Assembly: GCF_013839525.1 (NCBI RefSeq)
Contig: NZ_JACDIS010000009.1
Span: 1-64,000 of the forward strand
DNA from: Chthonobacter rhizosphaerae
GTDB lineage: Bacteria; Pseudomonadota; Alphaproteobacteria; Rhizobiales; Pleomorphomonadaceae
Length of the DNA stretch: 64,000 bases
Reading direction: 5' to 3'
Position numbers and translations under genes: made by a program. A model generated the notes under the pieces. That model did no database searches and was not told where the DNA came from. It worked only from the letters and a program-made list of their open reading frames with translations. The number at the start of each line of letters is the position of its first letter. The first letter of the stretch is position 1. Positions 36,006 through 44,278 of this stretch are shown here, in pieces.

Positions 36006-36015
36006 GATCTCCCGT

Positions 36016-36046
36016 GCCGTCCCGGTCCTTCACGGACCGGGACGGC
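36016..36046 (-). terminator. strong hairpin after the polyQ PRC-barrel gene
   Basis: GCCGTCCCGGTCC (36016-36028) and GGACCGGGACGGC (36034-36046), perfect 13-bp arms with a 5-base loop, between the polyQ gene stop (36070) and the next gene start. No T tract; likely attenuates read-through. Confidence 0.55.
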
Positions 36047-36069
36047 TCCGAGGCTGAATGGGTTCAGGT

Positions 36070-37254
<1,185 letters not shown>

Positions 37255-37291
37255 TGTCGAACTCCTCTTTGCTTGCAGGGGCCGGGCAAGC

Positions 37292-37316
37292 AATGGAGCG
37301 ACGGGACCGATGTTCC
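37292..37316 (-). promoter_or_regulatory. GGAAC-type promoter candidate for the polyQ gene
   Basis: Minus-strand GGAAC, 16 bases, CATT, 38 bp before the start at 37254. One mismatch in the -10 box. Confidence 0.35.
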
Positions 37317-37368
37317 GAGCGGATGCGTCACATATTTTCGCGCGGTGTAAGCCAGCCGTTCTGGATCG

Positions 37369-37399
37369 TCGCAGTTTATGATCTAGTACAAAACTGCGA
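37369..37399. promoter_or_regulatory. palindrome between divergent polyQ and HdeA-like genes
   Basis: TCGCAGTTT (37369-37377) and AAACTGCGA (37391-37399), perfect 9-bp arms with a 13-base centre, in the shared upstream region. Candidate operator. Confidence 0.4.
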
Positions 37400-37475
37400 A
37401 ACGCGGCTCCGGTGGCCAGGTTGACCGGGCGGACACAAGCTGTCCTCCAACGGATACAACCCAAGGAGCCACCTC

Positions 37476-38162
37476 ATGATGCGAGCCACTCTTTTCACGG
37501 CCACCGCCCTGGCGCTGCTCGCCGGTCCCGCGCTGGCGCAGGACAGCGGCAGCGGCCAGTCGTCCTCGTCGGCGACTCAGAGCGCGAACGCCGGCGGGAA
37601 GTCGGCTTCCGACGTGACCTGCCGCGAGATCACCGCCATGGACACCCAGACGGTGCCCGGCATCCTCTATTTCATCAGCGGCTATTCCGAAGGCGAGCGC
37701 AGCGGCATGGCCGGCGGCCAGCAGTCGAGCGGCTCGGGCTCCGGCGGGCAGGGCGGATCGAACGCGGCGGCCTCCGCCGGCGGATCGGGCTCGGGCGGCG
37801 CCACGGGCGGATCCGGCCAGACCTCCGACATGGCCGCGACGGGCAGCACGTCCGGATCCGGCGGGTCGGGCTCGGCGTCGACCGGGGCCGGGACGAGCGG
37901 CAGCGGCGGCGCGTCCGGGACCGACATGGCGGCCGCAGACACCGGGTCCGGCGGTTCCGGGTCCGGCGGGACCGGGTCGGCTTCGTCCGGCGGCTCGTCC
38001 TCCGGCATGAGCCCGCAGTTCAGCGCCATCCGCGGCTATTTCGACATCCCGGTTGAGCAGGTGGTCGTCGCCTGCCAGGCGGAGCCGGACTCGCGCGCGT
38101 CCGACGTGATGAACAAGCAGCGGTCCGGCGGATCGCAGACCCCGTCGACCTCCAACCAGTGA
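37476..38162 (+). CDS. HdeA-like exported protein with a long Gly/Ser insert (228 aa)
   Basis: Signal peptide to about residue 22 (AGPALAQ). Two blocks resemble the two halves of the HdeA/HdeB acid-stress chaperone fold: VTCREITAMDTQTVPGILYF-ISGY (about 47-70) and IPVEQVVVACQAEPDSRAS (about 190-209), each with one Cys in the position used for the HdeA disulfide. Between them lies about 115 residues of Gly/Ser/Ala-rich sequence with no fold. HdeA proteins are about 90 aa without such an insert. Periplasmic, possibly a chaperone. An AGGAG site precedes the ATG at 37476. Assignment is from motif order only. Confidence 0.6.
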   Translation: MMRATLFTATALALLAGPALAQDSGSGQSSSSATQSANAGGKSASDVTCREITAMDTQTVPGILYFISGYSEGERSGMAGGQQSSGSGSGGQGGSNAAASAGGSGSGGATGGSGQTSDMAATGSTSGSGGSGSASTGAGTSGSGGASGTDMAAADTGSGGSGSGGTGSASSGGSSSGMSPQFSAIRGYFDIPVEQVVVACQAEPDSRASDVMNKQRSGGSQTPSTSNQ

Positions 38163-38234
38163 CCCCGGCGTCGGCCGCTTCCGGTCCTCTCGGGTCGGAC
38201 GCGGCCGCCCCACCGAGCCAGAGGAGAGGCGCAC

Positions 38235-38789
38235 ATGGCGGACGAGACTTTCAAGATCGACGTTCTGGCGTTGCTTCCGGCGATGCAGGCCTACGCCCGC
38301 GCGCTCACGCGGAACGGGCCTTTCGCGGAAGACCTGGTGCAGGAGACCTTCGCCCGGGCCGTCGCGTGCGCCGACCAGTTCCGGCCGGGCACGAACCTGA
38401 AAAGCTGGGTCCTGCGCATCGAGCGGAACCTGTGGTTCAGCGAATACAACAGGCAACGCCGCGAGCAGGCCGGGTGCGCCCTCGACGCCTATCCGGGGTG
38501 TTGCTCGCCCGACCAGGAGTGGCGGCTCCACCACCAGGACATGATGGCCGCCCTGCGGCGGCTGCGCCCGGAGCACCGGGACGTGCTGGTGCGCATCGGA
38601 GCGGGCGGGACGAGCTACATCGACGCCGCTCGCCAGGCCCGCTGCGAGGTGGGCACCATCAAGTCCCGGTTGAACCGGGCCCGTGAGGCGCTGTCGGTCG
38701 AGATGGGGATCCGCGCGGCCGCCGAGGTGGCGGGCCAGACCCCCGGGCCGCAGCCCTGGCACGGCTGGCAGGTGGTCCTGCCGTCCTGA
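38235..38789 (+). CDS. EcfG-like ECF sigma factor (184 aa)
   Basis: ECF sigma with region 2 (ALLPAMQAYARALTRNGPFA, EDLVQETFARAVA, about 11-47) and region 4 (LRPEHRDVLVRIGAGGTSYI, DAARQARCEVGTIKSRLNRA, about 113-154). The sequence resembles EcfG, the alphaproteobacterial general-stress sigma, including FRPGTNLKSWVLRIERN near 55-71. The usual neighbours nepR and phyR are absent, so it is probably a paralogue controlled from elsewhere. Several GGAAC-type boxes lie before other genes of this region. ATG 38235 follows AGAGGAGAGGC. Confidence 0.8.
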   Translation: MADETFKIDVLALLPAMQAYARALTRNGPFAEDLVQETFARAVACADQFRPGTNLKSWVLRIERNLWFSEYNRQRREQAGCALDAYPGCCSPDQEWRLHHQDMMAALRRLRPEHRDVLVRIGAGGTSYIDAARQARCEVGTIKSRLNRAREALSVEMGIRAAAEVAGQTPGPQPWHGWQVVLPS

Positions 38790-38934
38790 CCGCAAACAGC
38801 CTCGGCGGCGCTCCGCGACCAGAAGGGATGCACCCCGGCCGCGTCGGCGCCGCAGGACGGCGACCCGCTGATCAGATTGGAACGATGATCGGTGACGTCA
38901 TCGCGGACACTTAATCTGTATTTTGGCGTGGGGG

Positions 38935-38960
38935 GCTTGATACTTCTGAATAGATCAAGC
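38935..38960. promoter_or_regulatory. palindrome upstream of the EF-hand gene
   Basis: GCTTGAT (38935-38941) and ATCAAGC (38954-38960), 7-bp arms with a 12-base loop. A separate TGACGTCA palindrome lies near 38893-38900. Possible operators. Confidence 0.3.
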
Positions 38961-39004
38961 GTTCGATCCAAATGGAAACGTCGGAAACCAAAGGAGAGAC
39001 TGAG

Positions 39005-39460
39005 ATGACTTCCAAGTTCACCACCGTCGCCGCGGCGACTCTGATCATGGCTTTCGGAGCGGGTTCGGCGCTTGCGCAGGACGCCTACGCCGATTGGGAC
39101 CAGAACAGCGACAAGACCATCAACTCGACGGAGTGGAACACCGGCTGGGGCCAGAACGGCGTCTTCGACCGCTTCGACGGCAATAACGACGACGTGTTGT
39201 CCGAGGACGAACTGAACACCGGGCTTGCCGGTCAGAGCACCGGCTCGACGTCCACCGGCGACGCTTCGCGACTGGAGACCCGGTTCGGTGACGACGCCTA
39301 CTCGAATTGGGACGCAAACGACGACGGCAACCTCACCGAGGACGAGTTCAACACCGGCGTCTTCTCGGCCTATGACCGCGACGGCAGCGGTTCGATCGAG
39401 GAGCCCGAGTTCGGCGACGTGGGCGACGACATGGGCGACGGTGGCTTCTGGGACGTCTGA
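39005..39460 (+). CDS. exported EF-hand protein (151 aa)
   Basis: Signal peptide to about residue 24 (GSALAQDA). Four EF-hand-type loops: DWDQNSDKTINSTEW, RFDGNNDDVLSEDEL, NWDANDDGNLTEDEF and AYDRDGSGSIEEPEF. The third and fourth are the most canonical. A GGAGAG site sits before the ATG at 39005. A periplasmic calcium-binding protein, possibly a sensor or buffer. An acidic Gly-rich tail closes it. Confidence 0.82.
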   Translation: MTSKFTTVAAATLIMAFGAGSALAQDAYADWDQNSDKTINSTEWNTGWGQNGVFDRFDGNNDDVLSEDELNTGLAGQSTGSTSTGDASRLETRFGDDAYSNWDANDDGNLTEDEFNTGVFSAYDRDGSGSIEEPEFGDVGDDMGDGGFWDV

Positions 39461-39529
39461 TCCCGATCCGCTCGCCTGACGCAACGGCGGTCCCGGCCAT
39501 GCCGGGCCGCCAATCGAGGACTGCTGACC

Positions 39530-39793
39530 ATGCGAACAACGACCCTCCTCCTGGTGGCGAGCGCGTTCGTCGCGCTTCCGGCGGGCGCCCAGGACCAGAC
39601 CGCCCAGACGACTCCCGGCACCGCCCGCGCGGTGTTCATGGACGCCAAAGGAAATTCCATCGGAACGGCCGTTTTGACCGATACGCCCCACGGCGTGTTG
39701 ATCAGCGCCGATCTCACCGGCCTGCCGCCCGGCGTGCATGGAGGACGCCGAGACGTCGAACAAGCGCGCCGCGTGATCGCCGCGTTCCCCTGA
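39530..39793 (+). pseudogene. sodC: truncated Cu/Zn superoxide dismutase gene
   Basis: Signal peptide then ARAVFMDAKGNSIGTAVLTD, GVLISADLTGLPPGVHG, the N-terminal beta-strands of SodC up to just before the first copper-binding His motif (normally GFHIH). After about 39742 the similarity stops and an unrelated tail runs to TGA. None of the metal ligands or catalytic Arg is present. Probably cut by the event that brought in the downstream FkbM gene. Confidence 0.75.
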
Positions 39794-40037
39794 AGCCTTC
39801 AGGCCTCATGTCGCTGCCAGCAAGCGCCGTAGCCGCGCTCTGCTGCTTTTACCCTGCGCTGGTCGTACTCCCTGTCGTAAGGCCGCTTGAACGCGAAGGC
39901 TGCGGCGCGCTGGACGGGCGGGCGGGTCGGCTTCTAAACTCAAAGCGGCTTCAAGGATTGCGCCGGCAGACGTCGGCCAGCAGTGTTCTGGTCGCGCACT
40001 GTCGACCAGCAGACAAGCGCTTGAAAGGTTGGACGTG

Positions 40038-40781
40038 ATGCTTGGGAGAGTATATCAAGATTTAAAGAATCATGCCCTTTATGCAAATCTGTCTTTAAGG
40101 CGGCCCGAGAAGGCGAAATTGGGAAAAATCGTCGTTCCTTTGTCGGCAACTGCCGAACTTGAGAAAACACGTCGAAGAGTCTACTTGGGAACGTACGAAG
40201 GACCAGAACGACGCGCTTTGGGAGGCATTATTCGCAAGGATGACATAGTTCTTGAAATCGGAGCCGGAGTGGGAATTGTCTCCGCGAGCATCGCCTCTCT
40301 TCTGGAAGATGACGCGAACCTGACCGTGTACGAAGCAAATCCGAACCTTGAAAAGTCAATCGTTGCAGTCGCAGAGGCAAATGGATTCAGCTACCGCCCC
40401 CGGATTGCGTGCATCGGCGCTCAAGACGGCTTAGTGGAATTTTTCGTCAATGATCAATCTTTTGAGTCATCATCTGGTTTCCTCCGGAATTCAGCTGAAC
40501 AGCGTAAGATAAATGTTCAGCAGCATGCATTGTCTACTGTTCTCGACGAGCTACATCCAACGGTGCTCGTGATTGATATTGAAGGGGCTGAAGCTCAGGT
40601 TCTAGACACGACTTTCCCCTCTCACGTGCGCGCCATGAGTGTAGAGTTCCACCCTCATATAACCGGAAACAATGTAATCAGCGGGATTGTCAAAGGGCTT
40701 CTCGACCAGGGTTTTGATCTCTTGATAGACAGCTCCTCCGAGCGAGTCCTGGTGTTTGTGCGCTCCGGCACCGCTGAGTGA
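40038..40781 (+). CDS. FkbM-family SAM-dependent methyltransferase (247 aa)
   Basis: Class I methyltransferase with motif I VLEIGAGVGIVSA (about 71-83) and the FkbM signature VIDIEGAE further on, plus VEFHPHI. Length normal. ATG 40038 is preferred to a TTG three codons earlier; AAAGG lies upstream. Base composition is clearly AT-richer than the surrounding genes, and both neighbours (sodC and a PQQ dehydrogenase gene) are broken at its borders, so it was probably acquired horizontally. FkbM enzymes O-methylate sugars or small molecules, often in surface polysaccharide loci. Substrate unknown. Confidence 0.85.
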   Translation: MLGRVYQDLKNHALYANLSLRRPEKAKLGKIVVPLSATAELEKTRRRVYLGTYEGPERRALGGIIRKDDIVLEIGAGVGIVSASIASLLEDDANLTVYEANPNLEKSIVAVAEANGFSYRPRIACIGAQDGLVEFFVNDQSFESSSGFLRNSAEQRKINVQQHALSTVLDELHPTVLVIDIEGAEAQVLDTTFPSHVRAMSVEFHPHITGNNVISGIVKGLLDQGFDLLIDSSSERVLVFVRSGTAE

Positions 40782-40916
40782 TGCTTTCAGGCATATGAGC
40801 GCATTTACTTGTCATGCTGAACTGATGGGCCTCGGTCTTGGAGATCAGAGGTCGAATGCGTTTACCGATCAGGTACATTCGGCCATCTCCGGCCCGGTAA
40901 TCGCCCGGATGGCGGG

Positions 40917-41058
40917 CGCCAGGCCTTGGAAGAATGCGTCGACCCCGATGACCTACGAGGTCGGCGGCCGGCAGTTCGTCGTCATCATGGCCGGCGGGCA
41001 CCACTTCATGGAGACGCCCATCGGCGACGCGCTCGTCGCCTATGCCCTGCCGGAATAG
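40917..41058 (+). pseudogene. 3' end of a membrane-bound PQQ dehydrogenase gene
   Basis: STPMTYEVGGRQFVVIMAGG and GDALVAYALPE are the conserved last residues of membrane-bound PQQ glucose/quinate dehydrogenases. Only about 45 codons remain, cut on the left by the FkbM segment. Confidence 0.7.
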
Positions 41059-41099
41059 GCGCGGGTCGCGTCGCTTTGGGGCGTCGCCGCGCTCTGCGC

Positions 41100-42407
41100 T
41101 CACCCCTCGCGCAGGGCGTGGGCGACCTGGTCGGTGATCGGCTTCACCAGGTAGGAGAGGACCGACCGCATGCCGGTCTCGATGAAGACCTCGACCGGCA
41201 TGCCGGGCCGGAGCACGTCCTTGAAGGTCTGGAACTGGTCGTCGGACACGTCGAGCCGGGCCACGTAGTAGGATTGGCCGGTCTGCGGGTCCGAGCTGAG
41301 GTCCGGGGACACGTCGAGGACGTGGGCGGACAGTTCCGGCGTGACGCGCTGGTCGAGGCCGGCGAGGCGGACGCGCGCGGTCTTGCCCGGGGACACCTGG
41401 TCGACGTCGTTGGGGGCGAGCCGGGCCTCCACGATGAGGCCCTCCTCGGTGGACACGATGCTGACGAGGGTCTGCCCGCTGGAGACTACCCCGCCGATCG
41501 TGTGGAGCATCAGCTCGTGCAGCTGGCCGGCCAGCGGCGCCCGGATCTCCAGCCGGCTGGACCGGTCCACGGCCGCCACCAGTTCCTCCGAGAGGCGGGC
41601 GATGTCGGTGCGCTTCTGGTCGAGCTCGGTCAGGAGCGCCTGGAGGAATTCCTCGTCCACCTGCAGGCGCTGCAGCTCGGTCTGGGTGATCGCCTGCTGA
41701 ACCTCCACGATGCTGGCCGCGAGGGCGGCCCGGCTGCCGAGAAGCGAGGCGCGTTCCCGGCGGATGGCGGACAGCTGGCTCTCCAGGATCAGCTTCTTCT
41801 CCTGCAGCGCCGTGAAGTCTTCGATCTGGTCGTCCAGGAGGGCGAGGCTCTCTCCGATGGAGTCCTGCTGGGCCCGGTAGGCGGTGATCTGCTCGTCGTA
41901 CTGGGCGATCTGCCGGGTCAGCTGCGCCTTCCGGCTTTCGCGGGTGGCGGCGCGGGCCGCCATGAGGGCGCGCTGGCCCTCGACCAGGAGGCGCGTGGGC
42001 TCGTCCGTCGCGGCGGCGATGTGCGGCGGGAAGACGATCTCGCCCCGACCCGCCTGCTCGGCGAGGAGCCTGGCCTCCTGGGCCTGAAGCTGGTCGAGCT
42101 GGCGGCGCAGGACCGCGACGCTCGCCTCGACCCGGGTGCCGTCCAGGCGGAACAGCACCTGGCCGGCGCGCACCTCCTGGCCTTCGCCCACCAGGATCTC
42201 GGAGACGATGCCGCCGTCCGGGTGCTGGATGTGCTTGGCGCGGCCCTCCGCGACGATCTTGCCGGAGCCGATCACGGCCCCGCCGATCTCCGCATAGGCG
42301 GCCACGCCGCCCGCCCCGCCCACCAGGGCGACGCAGACGAGGAGCGCGGTGGCGAGCTGCTTGCGCAGCGACCGCTCGACGGCGCGTTCCAGGATCTCAT
42401 ACCGCAT
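41100..42407 (-). CDS. HlyD-family type I secretion adaptor (435 aa)
   Basis: Periplasmic adaptor of a type I secretion system: one membrane helix (about 17-38), a lipoyl-like segment (HPDGGIVSEILVGEGQEVRA), a long coiled coil (about 95-290) and a beta-barrel domain (RLEIRAPLAGQLHELM onwards) ending RPGMPVEVFIETG. It overlaps the ABC gene by 11 bp. It would link the ABC transporter to an outer-membrane TolC, which is not in the window. Confidence 0.93.
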   Translation of the reverse strand: MRYEILERAVERSLRKQLATALLVCVALVGGAGGVAAYAEIGGAVIGSGKIVAEGRAKHIQHPDGGIVSEILVGEGQEVRAGQVLFRLDGTRVEASVAVLRRQLDQLQAQEARLLAEQAGRGEIVFPPHIAAATDEPTRLLVEGQRALMAARAATRESRKAQLTRQIAQYDEQITAYRAQQDSIGESLALLDDQIEDFTALQEKKLILESQLSAIRRERASLLGSRAALAASIVEVQQAITQTELQRLQVDEEFLQALLTELDQKRTDIARLSEELVAAVDRSSRLEIRAPLAGQLHELMLHTIGGVVSSGQTLVSIVSTEEGLIVEARLAPNDVDQVSPGKTARVRLAGLDQRVTPELSAHVLDVSPDLSSDPQTGQSYYVARLDVSDDQFQTFKDVLRPGMPVEVFIETGMRSVLSYLVKPITDQVAHALREG

Positions 42408-44124
42408 GGGCGTAGCCTTCCGTCTGGGTCGCGGCTCCGGGGAGAAGGGCGACCTTGGAGAGAATCTCGTCGCGGTCGCCGAAGGCGGCCTGCTGACCGT
42501 TCTGGATGAGGAGCACCTTGTTGACCGCCGCGAGCGCGCTCTTTCGGTGGGCGACCACCACCACGATGCTGCCGCGCTGGCGCATGGTCGCGATGGCGGC
42601 CGCGAGGGCCTGCTCGCCTTCCACGTCGAGGTTGGAATTGGGCTCGTCGAGCACGATCAGGAACGGGGCGCCGTAGAGGGCGCGCGCGAGGCCGAGCCGC
42701 TGGCGCTGGCCGGCCGACAGGCGGGCGCCGCCCTCGCCGACCCGGCAGTTGTAGCCGTCGGGCAGCTTGGCGATCAGCTTGTGCACGCCGCAGAGGCGGG
42801 CGGCCTCCACGATGGCGGCCATGTCGGCGTTCGGGTCGAAGCGCGCGATGTTCTCCGCCACGGTGCCGTCGAAGAGCTCGGCGTCCTGGGGCAGGTAGCC
42901 GACGAACCGGCCGCGATCGGCCTCGGTCCACTGGTCGAGGGTGGAGCCGTCCAGCCGGACGGCGCCCTTCAACGCCGGCCAGACGCCGACGAGGGCGCGC
43001 GCCAGGCTGGTCTTGCCGGATCCGGACGGGCCGATGACGCCGACCGCGTCGCCGGCCTTCAGGGCGAAGCCGACGCCCTGGAGAAGGACCATCGGCTCGC
43101 CGGGCGCGCTGGTGGCCAGCTGGTCGACCGTGAGCTCCGCGCGGGGGAGGGGGAGATCGGCCGTGCCGGCGTCGCCGTCGGCCTGCTTCAGCGCCTGGTT
43201 GAGCCGGCCGGAGGCCTGCCGGGCAGCCACGAAGGCGGGCCAATGCGACACCGCCTGCTCGATGGGCGCGAGGGCGCGGGCCATGATGATGGACGAGGCG
43301 ATCATCACGCCCGGGGTGATCTCCTGGCGGATCGCCAGGTAGGCGCCGAGGCCGAGCATGGCGGACTGGAGCACCAGCCGCAGCAGCTTGATCAGCGAGG
43401 AGTAGAAGTTGGAGCGGTCGGACGAGCGTTCCTGCGCCGCGTAGGTCTCGGCGAGAAGCTGGCCGTAGCGGTGGGCGAAGCGCTCGCGCATGCCCATGGC
43501 GGTCACCACCTCGGCGCTGCGGCGCGCGGTCTCGGACAGCTTCGACTGGGCGGCGGTCCGCTGGCCGACCTCGCGGGTCGGGGCGCGCGCCGTGAACTCG
43601 TTCGCCACCACCAGCGCGAAGATCAGCACGCCGCCGCCGAGCGCCATCACGCCGAGCCAGGTGTGGAACAGGAACACCAGCAGGAAGTAGAAGGGCATGA
43701 ACGGCAGGTCGAAGATCGCCGCCGGCCCGGGCGAGGCGAGGAAGCGCCGCACCACGTCCAGGTCCCGGTCCGGATGGACGCCCGCGGCGCGCTGGCCGGC
43801 GAGGATCGGGATCCGGATGTTGGCCGTCAGGACGGGGGCGGCGAGGGCCGCATGCACCCGGGTGCCGATCCGCGCGAAGGCGCGCGAGCGCAGGATGTCG
43901 AGGAGGCCGCTGAAGGCGTAGAGCCCGAGCGCGATGCCGGACAGGACCACCAGGGTGGGCACGCTGGCGCTGGCCAGCACCCGGTCGTAGACCTGCAGCA
44001 TGAACAGCGGGCCGGTCAGCATCAGGAGGTTCAGGACGGCGCTGACGATGAAGATGGACAGAAACGCCGACCGGCATGTCCGGATCGCTCCGGCAACCGT
44101 CATGGTTCGGGTTGAAGGACGCAT
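42397..44124 (-). CDS. type I secretion ABC transporter/permease (575 aa)
   Basis: PrtD-type ABC exporter: membrane domain about 20-300, then an ATPase domain with Walker A GPSGSGKT (365-372), signature LSAGQ (469-473) and Walker B LIVLDEP (489-495). No N-terminal C39 peptidase or large CLD, so the class that takes substrates by a C-terminal signal. ATG 44124, after GGGGGAAACC. It lies directly after the giant gene and before HlyD; it should export the giant protein. Confidence 0.93.
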   Translation of the reverse strand: MRPSTRTMTVAGAIRTCRSAFLSIFIVSAVLNLLMLTGPLFMLQVYDRVLASASVPTLVVLSGIALGLYAFSGLLDILRSRAFARIGTRVHAALAAPVLTANIRIPILAGQRAAGVHPDRDLDVVRRFLASPGPAAIFDLPFMPFYFLLVFLFHTWLGVMALGGGVLIFALVVANEFTARAPTREVGQRTAAQSKLSETARRSAEVVTAMGMRERFAHRYGQLLAETYAAQERSSDRSNFYSSLIKLLRLVLQSAMLGLGAYLAIRQEITPGVMIASSIIMARALAPIEQAVSHWPAFVAARQASGRLNQALKQADGDAGTADLPLPRAELTVDQLATSAPGEPMVLLQGVGFALKAGDAVGVIGPSGSGKTSLARALVGVWPALKGAVRLDGSTLDQWTEADRGRFVGYLPQDAELFDGTVAENIARFDPNADMAAIVEAARLCGVHKLIAKLPDGYNCRVGEGGARLSAGQRQRLGLARALYGAPFLIVLDEPNSNLDVEGEQALAAAIATMRQRGSIVVVVAHRKSALAAVNKVLLIQNGQQAAFGDRDEILSKVALLPGAATQTEGYAHAV

Positions 44125-44240
44125 GGTTTCCCCCGCCTGTTGTTCTGAACTTATCTAAAATTGAATGTGTCAGGCCGAGCAAGGAGAAGGTGAAGGACCG
44201 GTTAATGCCGGCGGACAGCCTTGACGAGCTGCTTGAACGG

Positions 44241-44272
44241 AGGATGCCGCCCGCGGGAGCGGGCGGCATCCT
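44241..44272 (-). terminator. strong hairpin between the giant gene and the exporter genes
   Basis: AGGATGCCGCCCGC (44241-44254) and GCGGGCGGCATCCT (44259-44272), perfect 14-bp arms with a 4-base loop, 7 bp after the giant gene stop. No T tract; it should reduce exporter expression relative to the substrate. Confidence 0.65.
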
Positions 44273-44278
44273 TGAGCG

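Noticed and set aside
39530-39793. sodC-like frame as a functional small protein
   Set aside because: Stops before all copper/zinc ligands; the tail after 39742 is unrelated.
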